64,000 nt of DNA, taken from the NCBI RefSeq assembly GCF_022605165.1, contig NC_063070.1, positions 1,116,001 through 1,180,000 of the forward strand. The letters run 5' to 3'. Made by a program: the position numbers and the translations under genes. Positions 42,987-52,423 of this stretch are shown piece after piece; the stretch's first letter is position 1; each line of letters opens with the position of its first letter. The notes under the pieces were generated by a model. That model was not told the origin of the DNA and did not search any database. It saw nothing but the letters and a program-made list of their open reading frames with translations. The stretch comes from Purpureocillium takamizusanense (lineage: Eukaryota > Ascomycota > Sordariomycetes > Hypocreales > Ophiocordycipitaceae).

Positions 42987-44504
42987 TTATAGATGCTCAA
43001 CCCCTACCAGCTTCCCCTGCGCGATCCAGCCCGCCGGGCCGCGCTTGAATGCGTACACGTTGTCCTTGCCCGCCGCAAACACGTACCCCTCATCCGTCGC
43101 CCCCATGGCCTGGAACCCGCCGCGGATCCGCCCCTGTCCGCTTCCCGACCCGATGCGTCTCTCGAGGATGCCGTCTGCGTCCAGCGTGAGCAGCATGTAG
43201 CCGTCGTCGAACCGGACCAGGCTGATTTGTCGCGGCGACTGCGCGGTATGTGCGGTGTCTAGGGTAGTCAGCACTGCATATGCACGTCCTTGAAACTCCT
43301 CAGTGTCCTGAGTCCTGAGTCCTGAGTCCTCACCTCTTTCCGTCTGCGCGCACCGCAGCTTGGCCTGCGACCTCTCCCCCGTCACGCACTCGTACCCCAG
43401 GCGCCCCCCGTCGTCCTCGAGCGCCAGGTAGATGGTCGACGCGTTGGACCTCCAGTCGCCCGCCACGGCCAGGCACGTCGACGCCGTCTGCCCCGTCACG
43501 GCGCGGGCGAGGGGCGCCGCGGCAAACGTCTCCCACCTGGCGTCGCCGTCGTCGGGGTCGCCCGCCAGCGCGAGCCGGACGCTGCCCTCGGCCGTGACGT
43601 ACGCGACGACCAGCGACGCGGCGCCCTGCTCCCCGCCGTGCCAGGCGGCCGACAGCGGGGAGCCGGCGGACGCGGTGACGGCCGCCGACGAGCCCGCCGT
43701 CCACTGGCCCGGCGCGGCCTCGAAGACGTGCGCCACGGCGCCGTGGGCGTCAAAGTAGACGACGTGCACGACGCCCTCGTTGCTGGCCGCCGCGGCGAGG
43801 GGCGTGCCGTGCCGGGGCGGGGGCGAGGCGCCCAGCGTGTCGGCGAGGCGGTACTGCGACCGGCCGCCGGCGTGCCACTCGGTGACGACGAGCCCGCCCT
43901 GGTCGTCCTGCCAGAGGACGACGCGGCGGTTGCCGGCGAACGCGGCGGCCACCTTGGATGTGCCGGAGGGGGGGTACGTCGGCGTGGGTGTGGAGGTGGA
44001 AGTAGACGTGGAGGTAGACGTGGAGGTAGACGTGGAGGTTGTCGATGTGGAGGTGCTGGTCGATGAGGTGTTGATGGATGTGGTGGATGTGATGGCAGAC
44101 GTGGAGATTGTGCTGGATCCCGAGCTTGACGGCGCACTATGCGTCTCGAGGAGCGAGGACAGAAGCGCGCCCAGATCCTGGCTCGAGGCCGGCGTGTGTA
44201 TCGACAGACTCGTCTCCGCCGCCGCCGCCGACGACGACGGCAACGGCGCCGCACTCGACTGCCTCACATGCCCGTCGCGGCTCAGCACCACGCCCAGCAC
44301 CACGGCCGCGGCCACCACCACAAACGCCGCCGCCGCGACGGCCGTCCAGAAGCAGCGCCGGCGCTGGTACCACCGCGGCTGCTGGTCCGCAAAGTAGTAG
44401 TGGTTGACGCACTCGGACACGCGCGGGTCCGGGGCGGCGGGCATGCCGGGCTTGGGCATCTCGGCTGTCCACGGCAGGGTGCGAGCGCGTTCGTGTGCGT
44501 TCAT
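42987..44504 (-). CDS. type II membrane protein with fungal-lectin-like beta-propeller (copy 1)
   Basis: Exons 44504-43334 and 43258-42987 (480 residues). The 75-bp intron is GTGAGG...CCCTAG with a CTGAC branch point; it is a stop-free multiple of three and contains tandem CTCAGGA units. It joins RCAQTER|DTAHTAQ; the alternative acceptor further on would break the frame. Residues 1-50 are cytosolic (WYQRRR before the span), 52-75 is one membrane helix, about 115-185 is a Ser/Thr stalk (STSTSTST repeats, likely O-glycosylated), and about 190-480 is a repeated WxDxxGxLxVxEW-type domain (VVLWQDDQGGLVVTEWHAGG; YVFAAGKDNVYAFKRG). The ectodomain resembles the fucose-specific fungal lectin family (PF07938). 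Role inferred: cell-surface carbohydrate binding. Adjacent to a diverged paralogue. Confidence 0.82.
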   Translation of the reverse strand: MNAHERARTLPWTAEMPKPGMPAAPDPRVSECVNHYYFADQQPRWYQRRRCFWTAVAAAAFVVVAAAVVLGVVLSRDGHVRQSSAAPLPSSSAAAAETSLSIHTPASSQDLGALLSSLLETHSAPSSSGSSTISTSAITSTTSINTSSTSTSTSTTSTSTSTSTSTSTSTSTPTPTYPPSGTSKVAAAFAGNRRVVLWQDDQGGLVVTEWHAGGRSQYRLADTLGASPPPRHGTPLAAAASNEGVVHVVYFDAHGAVAHVFEAAPGQWTAGSSAAVTASAGSPLSAAWHGGEQGAASLVVAYVTAEGSVRLALAGDPDDGDARWETFAAAPLARAVTGQTASTCLAVAGDWRSNASTIYLALEDDGGRLGYECVTGERSQAKLRCAQTERGEDSGLRTQDTEEFQGRAYAVLTTLDTAHTAQSPRQISLVRFDDGYMLLTLDADGILERRIGSGSGQGRIRGGFQAMGATDEGYVFAAGKDNVYAFKRGPAGWIAQGKLVGVEHL

Positions 44505-44793
44505 GTGCGTTTACGATGTTCACGGAGTGCGCTTACAGAGTACGTTTGGAGTATCTGACGTCTCGAGGTTGTAGCTCTGCCTGTGGATTTATACATGCGC
44601 TGCCCGCGTTACGTTGCTCATCATTGCTGCTAACGTTTGCCAGATCCCGCGGCACGACCTCGTGAGAGCCTGTGTGACCGAGTCACAGTGCCGACGTCTT
44701 TCGTCGATATCGCGTCAACACCAACAGGCAGCACATGTAGACTACGTCCACAACGCCACGCCCTCACCACGCCGCACGCCGCACGCCGCACCG

Positions 44794-46421
44794 TCATGAC
44801 ATCAGCGACGTGTTCATCGCGCCCATCACCGTAAACACCTCGTCCCCGCACGCGCCCGTCCACCACGGGCACCGCCGCAGCTGCACCAGCGTGCCGTTGC
44901 GCAGCGCCAACACGATGCGCGACTGCATAAAGGCGAAGCCCGCCAGGTCCCCCAGCCCGTCGGCCAGGTGCAGATCCATGGCCGCCGTGCAGTTGTCGTC
45001 CCGCCAGTATGCCTCCCAGTACCGCCCGCCGCCGAGGAACCCCGTCACCGACGCGCGCCGGTCCGGCTCGTTGTCGAGCACCAGCTCCGCCATCTGCAGC
45101 GGCTTGGGCGCGTCGCGCACCCGGTCCCGCAGGTGTTCGTCTGCGGGTCAGGTCAGCGTCAGGTCAGCGTCAGCGGTGGGTGATGGGCGATGGGTGATGG
45201 GAGGCAGCGAGATTCCGTACCCGAATATGTAACCGCCCGGCTCCAGCACTGCTGCGCGTACGGCGTGCCCGACGGGACGCAGGTTTCGAGCGCCACGCCG
45301 TCCGCGTCCCACAGGATCCGGATCGTCGCCACCACCGCGTTGCCCGCGCTCACGTACGTCGAGGCGTTGGCCGCCATCTCCTCATACGTCCCCAGCGCCA
45401 GGCCCGCCAGCAGTCCGGGCGAGCCCATGCTCTTTGCGCCGTTCTCCAGCTGCACCCGCTGAAACGTCCACCTCGTCTGGTCAAAGGGCGCCTCGCGTCG
45501 CAGCAGCCCCAGCGTGTTGTTCTTTTGCTCGTCCCAGTACAGCACCGCCATGGCCGGGTGCTGCTCGTGCGCCTCGGCCGGCGTCGTCATGACGGCGAGC
45601 GCCCGGCCGTCCGCCACGTACGCCTGCGCGCCGTCGCCGGGGCCGTCGGTCGAAAAGGCGTCGTCGAGGATCCACGCGCCGCGCCCGTCGCCCGCGCGCA
45701 CGACGTGCTGTATGAGCCGCCGCTCGTCGAGGTAAAACACGTGCAGGTCCGGCGCCTCGCCAAACGGCTGGATCCGGATCGGCGTGCCCAGCAGCGGGCT
45801 CGGCAGGCGCGGCACCCGGCTGGCGAGCGCAAAGGCCTCCGAGACGTTCCCGTGGCACTCGACGACGACGAGGGCCCCCGTCGTGTCCTGGAACGCCACG
45901 GCATGGTCGAGCGTCCCGTCGGCGGCCGTCTGGCTCCACGCGCCGAGCTGCGACGCCGCGTGCGCGAGCGCCCCCGTGTCGCGCGCCCGTGCCGTCTTGC
46001 GCGTGGCCCGGAGCCCGAGGACCGCCCCGACGACGGCGCCGGCAATGACCAGCACGGCCGCGGCGAGACAGCCCAGCAGCAGCTTGCTCTTGAGCCGCCG
46101 CGCGCAGCCACGCGGCCCGTTGGTCGACTCGTCCGAGCCGTCGGCCTCCCAGACGGACCGCGGCTGCGAGAGGGCCGAGGGGGGCGGCCGTGGAGTGGGC
46201 GCGTACAACGGCAGTGGCTTGCATGGAAGTGGATTGCGTTTCGAAAGCGGCTTGCGTTGAGGGGGGTTGTAAAGCGGAAGAGGATTGGGGAGCCGCCCTG
46301 ATTGCTGCGAAAGGGCCTGCTTCGACGGCTTCGAGACTGGCGTGTTGAGGGCGCCGCACACGATGGCGTCGCAGACGGCCCGTCTCAGCGCGGCAACGCT
46401 CGCGTCCTCTGCTTCGTACAT
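44794..46421 (-). CDS. type II membrane protein with fungal-lectin-like beta-propeller (copy 2)
   Basis: Exons 46421-45221 and 45140-44794 (515 residues); the 80-bp intron (GTACGG...CCCGCAG) joins RAVTYS|DEHLRDRVRD. The start chosen is ATG 46421 (MYEAEDASVAALRR); in-frame upstream ATGs exist but precede low-quality sequence, so the N terminus is uncertain. Residues 1-110: cytosolic, Pro-rich with repeated PLxxKPLPLY units. A single helix sits at about 113-137 (LLLGCLAAAVLVIAGAVVGA). The extracellular part has propeller-like blades with the same topology as copy 1 (HAVAFQDTTGALVVVECHGN; PDLHVFYLDERRLIQHVVRA; IVLALRNGTLVQLRRCPWW) but no Ser/Thr stalk. Several N-glycosylation sites (NVS, NNT, NAS, NCT, NGT, NTS). 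Head-to-tail with copy 1, 289 bp apart, so an ancient tandem duplication is likely. Ligand unknown. Confidence 0.78.
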
Positions 46422-47027
46422 GGAGGCGATGCATGGGGTGATGCTTGCGAGCGCAGGAAGTGCACTCGACACCTCGACGCCTCGACGCCCTTTGTCCGCG
46501 TGGTCCGAGCCGCGCCATGTGGTCACTGCCGTTCGTCTGACAATGGGACGGCATGCTAGTGAATTTATTACCGTCCGGCCATTTCCGGCCATTTGCGGCC
46601 ATTTGCGCGCCAATGGAGGAAAGGGCACCGCGGCCTCCTGCGACGGCATGGAGACGTGCAAGTGAGGGCATCGCCAGTCGTGGGCTGGGCGGTGGATCGG
46701 ATGACTCATCCAGGTCAAGACCGTCCGCAGACGGAAACGGCAGTCGGCTTGCTTCCACGAGCTGACGCCACCGCATCACGACCGTAGCTCATTCATCACT
46801 CGCGGCGAAACCGATCACGACCTTGGCATTCATCACTCGCGGCGCGCATCACCACCGATCGACCTTGACTCATTCATCACTCACGGCGAAAACCGGTCAC
46901 GACCTTGGCATTCATCACTCAATCACGGCTCACCGCACACCTCATCACGGCTCACATCACCACCGCATCACGACCCACGACATCACCCACCACTCACGAT
47001 ACATCGCCACGACACCACCATGTCCTA
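46422..47027. other. divergent promoter region with diverged direct repeats
   Basis: Lies between lectin copy 2 (-) and the transcription factor gene (+). A 49-50 bp unit, ATTCATCACTCRCGGCGAAA followed by MCCGRTCACGACCTTGGCATTCATCACTC, occurs at about 46790 and again at about 46871 (a few differences, spacer between). Further CATCAC/ATCACG units run to 47003. A 2-codon uORF at 47020-47028 is listed separately. Confidence 0.6.
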
Positions 47028-47028
47028 A
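47020..47028 (+). promoter_or_regulatory. two-codon uORF overlapping the main start (TAATG)
   Basis: ATG TCC TAA ends at 47028, and its final A is the first base of the main ATG (47028-47030). This is the only upstream ATG close to the start; the overlap suits termination-reinitiation or leaky scanning. Whether it lies in the transcript depends on the unmapped transcription start. Confidence 0.5.
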
Positions 47029-49204
47029 TGTCCGCCCGCAAGGTCAAGTTTGTGGCGTCGGATCCCGCGCGCGGCGGCCTGCCCGTCAAGCGCAAGCAGG
47101 TGCAGCAGGCGTGCGCGTCGTGCCGCCGCAAAAAGGCAAGTCCTGTGCGCCGCCCCGAGACTCGAGCTGACCGTCGCAGAGGCGCTGCATCCACGCCGAG
47201 GGGGAGCCCGAGGCCGACGACGACGCTCCGCCGCTGTGAGTCGACCCGTGAGCGATGCTGCCAACCCAGCTCCCCGCTGACCGAGCAGGGCGAATGCTTC
47301 CTCCACGTCGACGCCGCGGCGCGCCGACGCCTCCAAAGATGCGTCTGACACGCGTCCCCTGGGCGACGGGCCGGCGTCCGACGCCTCGCACCCCTTTGGC
47401 GACAGACCAGTATCCGACATCACGCCCTTGGACGGGCCCGAACCACCCCCCAAGCCCACGCATCGCTTCGTCGGCGACCTCAACCCCGAGGGCATGTTCC
47501 TCGAGGCCACCACCACCACGGCCCCCCAAAAGGGCGACGTCGGCATCTGGCTCTCGGCCGCCTCGGGCCAGCCGTCGCAGTTCATCACGGCGCGCCCGCC
47601 CGCCGTCATGGACCGCTTCCTGCTGCCGTTTGTGCGCGAGCACTGCCTGTCGGCGCTGCCGCCCGACGACGCCTTCTGGCGCTTCCGCGACGTCTTTGCG
47701 CAAAAGATCCACCCCATCTTCCCCGTGGTCCCCGAGGCCGTCCTCAACGGCCGCTTCCTCAACCCGTGCCACGTCGTCCTGCGCCAGCTCGTCTGCCTCG
47801 CCGCCGGCGCCGACCCCGACATGGCCCCCCACCTGCGCCTCCAGAACCGCGGCGCCGCCCTCCTCTCGCCCCACGACTTCTCCCAGGCCCTCTCGTCGGC
47901 CGTCCGCGCCATCCTCGAGACCAGCATCATCACCGACCGCGTCCTCCACATCCAGGCCCTCGTCATGCTCTCCCTCTTCACCCAGCCCACCTGCCCCGAG
48001 GAGGCCGACCTGCCCGCCCAGCTCGGCGGCCGCGCCATCCACCACATCCAGACCCTCGGCCTCCACCTCCTGCGCTACGACGCCCCCAACTGCGACGACC
48101 TCAACAACCTCTTTTGCGCCGTCTGGGCCCTCGACCGCCTCAACGCCGCCGTCTACGCCCGCCCCTGCCTCATCCACGAGCGCGACATTGGCGCGGACCT
48201 CGACGCCTGCATCCGCAAGCGGCCCCCCTGCTTCCGCCTTTTTCTATCTGTCGTCCAGTGGCTCGACCAGGTCGTCGAGCTCTACCGCCCCGGCCCCAGC
48301 GCCGAGGCCGGCCTCGAAAAGATTTCCTACATTGACCTGCCCGTCCTCGAGGCCATGATTGTCCACGCCGACGCCCTCGCCGTGCCCTCGCCCCTCATCG
48401 GTAGCCGCCCCCATCTCTGCCTCCCCTCCTCCCGCTTTATCTCGACCCATCTCTGCCTCCCCTCCCTCCTCCTCCCGCTCCCATCTCGACCCATCTCGAC
48501 CCATCTCTGCCTCCCCTCCCTCCTCCTCCACGCTTCATCTCGACCCGCTGACCTTCCCCTGACCTCCAGCCACCATCGAAACCTTTTACCACGCCGTCAT
48601 CATCCTCTCCTGCCGCCTCCCCCGCCCCGGCACCGTCCCCGCCGCCTCCACCCTCCCGCCCCCCTCCGCCAACGCCCGCCGCTCCCTCGCCGCCGAGCGC
48701 ATCGCCTGCGCCGTCCCCCGCGACCACCTCTCCTCCGTCCCCTTTGTCCCCTACGCCGTCTCCCTCGCCCTCAGCGTCGAGTACCGCAAGATGCGCCACA
48801 GCCGCCTCCCCATGTTCCGCGCCCGCGCCATGAACGCCTTTCGCCGCAACTGCGAGCTCCTCCGCCGCTTCGGCACCCACTTCTGGAGCGCCCGCGTCGT
48901 CGCGGGCCTCGGCGAGCGCGTCCTCAAGGAGATGGAGCGCGCCGCCACCACCCTCGCCCGCGACGCCAGCCCGCCCCCCGCCCGCCCCCCCGACGACCCC
49001 ACGCCCCCTACCCTCGCCATGAACTCGGCCCTCGCCATGGACAACTCCGTCGACTTTTCCCTCATCGACGCCGTCTCCGGCCAGGACGTCTTTGGCCACA
49101 TCGACCCCAGCTTCGATCTCGATGCCGTCGAGGACGCCCTCGAGGCAAATCTCGACATTGGCCTGCCCCTGAACTGGGGCGACTGGGGGCAGTTTGCGGC
49201 CTGA
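47028..49204 (+). CDS. fungal-specific transcription factor with half zinc cluster
   Basis: Exons 47028-47135, 47180-47235, 47289-48400 and 48570-49204 (636 residues). Intron 1 is GC-AG (AAAAAG|GCAAGT...GTCGCAG, 44 bp), intron 2 GTGAGT...GAGCAG (53 bp), intron 3 GTAGCC...CTCCAG (169 bp, a CT-rich minisatellite). The joins give QQACASCRRKK|RRCIHAEGE. This CxxCx6C is the first half of a Zn2Cys6 cluster; after a His there is no second Cys triplet. The region HRFVGDLNPEGMFLE (about residue 110) precedes a helical fungal_trans-type middle domain (about 165-420; FLLPFVREHCLSALPPDDAF, FAQKIHPIFPVVPEAVL). The C-terminal end is acidic (FDLDAVEDALEANLD), possibly the activation domain. The factor probably binds DNA and regulates metabolism; the target is unknown. 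The uORF suggests translational control. Confidence 0.82.
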
Positions 49205-50111
49205 CTATTGGGCCGTGCTGTATATTACTAGTCACTTTAATCATATCTTGGTCGTGCGTTTTGCGTCTCGTTGCTCGTGTTGCAGTTGTGTTTATATATT
49301 GGCGGCGGAGCGAGAGACTAGTAAATGAGCCGGCCATCTGGGATGTTAAGCCCCACCGCCTGCTTGATCCAGCCCGCCCACTAGTTAGTGCGTTCCCGGA
49401 ATGAAATTGCCTTCTTCGGCATGTGGAGCTCCAAGACTGCATCCATGATTCGGCAGCGCCGAGGAGGCATGTCTCGTGTCTAAATCGACATGTTGACGGA
49501 AGCCGATGGCAGAAGATGTATCACAACCCATTTGGTCTTTATGATCCGGGGTGAAGCGCGAGACTGTTCGAAGCACGACAGAGGATAGCCGACCATTGAC
49601 ACTGGCGAGTTCTTGATCAGGGTAGCGTCACGCTATGGCGTCATGCGAAGCGTTGCAGTGTCAAACTTCAGCTGCCCTTGCGCTCAACACCCCCGACGAG
49701 CAGACCCGTTAAGCACTCACCTTATTGTAAAGGGGTTCGTCTGCCAGGAGCTCTTTTGAGTGGTCTACGTAAAACGGCGGAATCCCGGTCTATAAGCGCC
49801 CAGAGAGCGTTGCGCTCACCGCTGTAGCCAGCAGCTGTCTGCAGCTGGCAGGTGCCCTACTAACTGTCCGAGGACGCTATAGCACTACCGATTCATTCAC
49901 AGGTCGACAGTCTCTCTGGGTGCCGCTGACTAACCTGCACGTGAGGCTGCAAATTTTAACTATAAATTGACCTCGAATGCCTCCAGGCTCAACTCCCATT
50001 TTCTCTGCACTACACCCACTCGTGCACACACACACACACTCCTCCCCGTGTCTCTGTCTCTCGCCTTCTTCAAGCAAGCCAGCATTCAGCTTTACTTCAA
50101 GTACGCACAAC
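49205..50111. other. intergenic, relatively AT-rich; TATA box
   Basis: No gene is supported. TATAAAT at 49961-49967 lies about 150 bp before the zinc-knuckle ATG; an earlier TCTATAAG occurs at about 49789. CACACACACACACTC (about 50026) and a CT-rich stretch make up the leader. Confidence 0.5.
49961..49967 (+). promoter_or_regulatory. TATA box (TATAAAT)
   Basis: TATAAAT in an AT-rich context (AAATTTTAACTATAAATTG), 151 bp before the zinc-knuckle protein ATG; the CT/CA-rich leader follows. Confidence 0.55.
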
Positions 50112-50648
50112 ATGAACAACAACATGAACAACCAGAGTCACGAGAAGTGCGCATTCTGCCACGAGACCACCCATCCACTCCGTCTTTGCATGAAGGCAGA
50201 CAAGCAGACGGGCTTCATCCACGGCTGTGCTGTGTGCAATGAAATTCACCCCATGGGGAACTGTCCTGACTACCTGGCCTTGAGCCCGGAGGCCCAGTAT
50301 AACCTCGTCGTCCTGGGCCGCGGACGCATGCCGCCACTCGATGTCGACGAACGCTGGACCCGGACCGTCGCCAGATACGATGCCCAGGCCTCTGGGCCCC
50401 TGCCGGCGCCCGAGTTTCTTCCCTGGACTAGGGACTTCACCATCAAATGGATCAGCGACATCGATTCGAACAACATGAAGCGGGCCATTATAGACAGGTT
50501 CTACCGCTTTGGCGAGCGCGCCATACTTCCTGTCGACCCCTTGACGAGGACCCTCGCGGTTGCTTGGCGCACGGCATCCGTCGGTTTTTCCCTGCGGCGC
50601 ATTGGCAAAGCTTGCGCAGACGCCTCGGAGAATAACAACCGCACCTGA
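50112..50648 (+). CDS. zinc-knuckle protein, lineage-specific type
   Basis: Single exon, 178 residues from ATG 50112 (MNNNMNNQSHEKCAFCHETT); upstream in-frame ATGs lie in a CT/CA-rich leader. Residues 13-26 contain CAFCHETTHPLRLC, an exact CX2CX4HX4C knuckle. A second, near-match CAVCNEIHPMGNC (CX2CX3HX4C) follows at about 40-52. Then come PLDVDERWTRTVARYDAQ and a C-terminal region with FTIKWISDIDSNNMKRAIID. No transposon-like protease, integrase or reverse-transcriptase sequence adjoins it, so a retroelement Gag is not indicated, though knuckles alone are compatible with an RNA- or single-strand-DNA-binding protein. Repeats lie 57 nt past the stop. Composition is less GC-rich than neighbouring genes, which may mean recent origin. 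Function unknown. Confidence 0.7.
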   Translation: MNNNMNNQSHEKCAFCHETTHPLRLCMKADKQTGFIHGCAVCNEIHPMGNCPDYLALSPEAQYNLVVLGRGRMPPLDVDERWTRTVARYDAQASGPLPAPEFLPWTRDFTIKWISDIDSNNMKRAIIDRFYRFGERAILPVDPLTRTLAVAWRTASVGFSLRRIGKACADASENNNRT

Positions 50649-51152
50649 ATCAGGGTAGAGGGATGGGACGCATCGTGGGCGAATCCGGATGGTGGGGAGA
50701 AGGAAGGACCGAATTCATTTTTGGAAGGGTGAAGTGAGGACCGGATTCATTTTGGAAGGGTAGAAAATCAAATGATACGCTCCCAACTCGTTATACTTGT
50801 CCCACTCGTCCTACAGACATGAACGTTTCGTGCCAGTCGTTCTCGCCCGCGAGTCAGGCCTGACGGACGTTGCAATAAGCTTCGTCTTGGCAGTGGAATG
50901 GAACTAACGCGCGTCCGTCGTCGGCCAGTGGGGAAACGGCAATACAACGCCGCATTCGAGACATCAAGTGATGTGGAGTCGTGGTTCTCCACTTGGACAT
51001 TGAGACAAGGAGCCGGACGTCCGATCCAACGCCGAATGACGGAGACGCCATTGGCGCGGTCTGACACATCCCACTTTTCAACGCCCGACGACCTGTGACC
51101 GTTTGGTCCGTGACGACGCACAATCATCGTAGCGGCAGAGAACAACCTCGCC
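50649..51152. other. intergenic with 25-bp direct repeats
   Basis: 504 bp between the zinc-knuckle and Mpv17-type genes. It carries a two-copy repeat at 50705-50761 (listed separately); otherwise nothing supported. The 51110-51152 part is the leader of the next gene. Confidence 0.5.
50705..50761. repeat. two-copy direct repeat, 25-26 bp, period 32
   Basis: 50705-50730 and 50737-50761 share AGGACCGRATTCATTTT(T)GG followed by AAGGGT, with one substitution and one T deletion. They lie in the 3' flank of the zinc-knuckle gene. Confidence 0.75.
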
Positions 51153-52029
51153 ATGTCGCCGCTGTCGCTTCGCCTGGTCGGCGCCGCCCGCGGTCGGATG
51201 GCGCTGCGCCCGCGGACGCCGCAGTTGCGGATGCAATCGTCGTCGGCATCGTCGGCATCGTCAGCCAAGACGTCGGCCCCGCCTGCTGCCGCCCCGAAAC
51301 CCACGCCGGCTGATCCCTCGGCCCCCACGACGGCCACTGCGAGTACCGTCAAGGGTGCCTCTACGACACCCCTCTGGCGGCGCCTCGGACTCATCACGCG
51401 CGCCGTCGATGGGTATGCCAACTCGCAGCGGAGGCGACCCTACACGACGCAGCTCATCGGCGCCTTCTTTATCTACCTCATTGCAGACCTGAGCGCGCAG
51501 CGCATCGGCGGGCGCGAGCATGATCCGGTACGGACGGGACGGACAGTTCTAATCGGGCTTGTTGCTGCCATTCCGCACTTCAAATGGTAGGTTCCCCGAT
51601 TCATGTGCCGACTGCGGCTGACGTCCTAGGTTCGTGTTCCTGTCGCGCAACTTCAACTACACGTCGCGAGCGGGATCCATTGCGACCAAGGTGCTCGTGA
51701 ACCAGGCCGTGTTCGCGCCAACGTTCAACACATACTTTTTCGGGGCGCAGGCGCTGCTGTCGGGCGAGGACCTGGCGGCGACGGGCCAGAGGCTGCGCGA
51801 TACGCTGCCGCCGAGCCTCGTCAACTCGTTCAAGGTGTGGCCGGCGACCATGGCTATCGCGTTTACGTGGCTGCCATTCGAGTTCCGCGCCATCTTCTCG
51901 GGCTGCGTCGCCGTGGGCTGGCAGACGTACCTGAGTTACCTTAACCGGCAGGCGGAGCTGCGGGAGGGTGCACGGGCAAAGACGGAGGCAGAGGCAAAGA
52001 TGGAGGCACAGGTAGCCGCAGTAGCATGA
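51153..52029 (+). CDS. Mpv17/PMP22 family inner-membrane protein
   Basis: Exons 51153-51586 and 51630-52029 (277 residues); the 43-bp intron (GTAGGT...CCTAG) joins IPHFKW|FVFLSRNFNYTSR. Residues 1-45 are a basic Ser/Ala/Arg-rich presequence (MSPLSLRLVGAARGRMALRP), consistent with mitochondrial targeting, followed by a Pro/Ala/Thr spacer. Family features: YTTQLIGAFFIYLIADLSAQ (first span, about 97-116), GLVAAIPHF, a FAPTFNTYFFGAQAL block and the hallmark WPATMAIAFTWLPFEFRAIF with GWQTYLSYL. Mpv17/Sym1 proteins form channels affecting mitochondrial metabolite balance. The long N-terminal extension and short basic/acidic Lys-Glu tail differ from yeast Sym1 and suggest a diverged subgroup. Firm family call. 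Confidence 0.9.
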
Positions 52030-52423
52030 CTTACGATAGACCATCCTTTCCGCTATATGTTCACAGCCTGCAAATAGATGAATTGGCACTTAGCATGTCG
52101 ACTGTATCCGTCAGGGGCGCAAAACTGATCAAAGTAAACGTCCAATGAACGACCGGCAAAAATGAACGACAGCAACAACAGCAACGTCAGAGAGGGGGGC
52201 AACAGGGGACACTAGGGGCACGGGGGGCACGGGGGGCACGGGAGACACGGGAGACACGAGGGGAACGGGGGAACGAAGGACACAGAGGACATGGGGCCGC
52301 AGGGGGCATGAGGGGCATGACGGACATAGCGGACACGGGGCACAGCGGACACGGGCGACGGCAGCGGGGACAGACACAGACGCGACGTGAGATGCACTTG
52401 AAGGATGTGATGCAACGACTAGA
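52030..52423. repeat. convergent 3' region with GGCACGG / GACACGGG tandem units
   Basis: 52196-52345 is made of short degenerate units (GGGGGCACGG repeated, then GGGAGACACG, then GGACATAGCGGACACGGG). This low-complexity block separates the stops of the Mpv17-type gene (+) and the P450 gene (-). No coding potential. Confidence 0.6.

Noticed and set aside
43199..43333. Longer lectin copy 1 intron ending at CCGCGCAG
   Set aside because: That acceptor breaks the downstream frame; CCCTAG with its CTGAC branch point keeps it.
50112..50648. Retroelement Gag gene
   Set aside because: Zinc knuckles are present, but no protease, integrase, reverse transcriptase or LTR is seen nearby.
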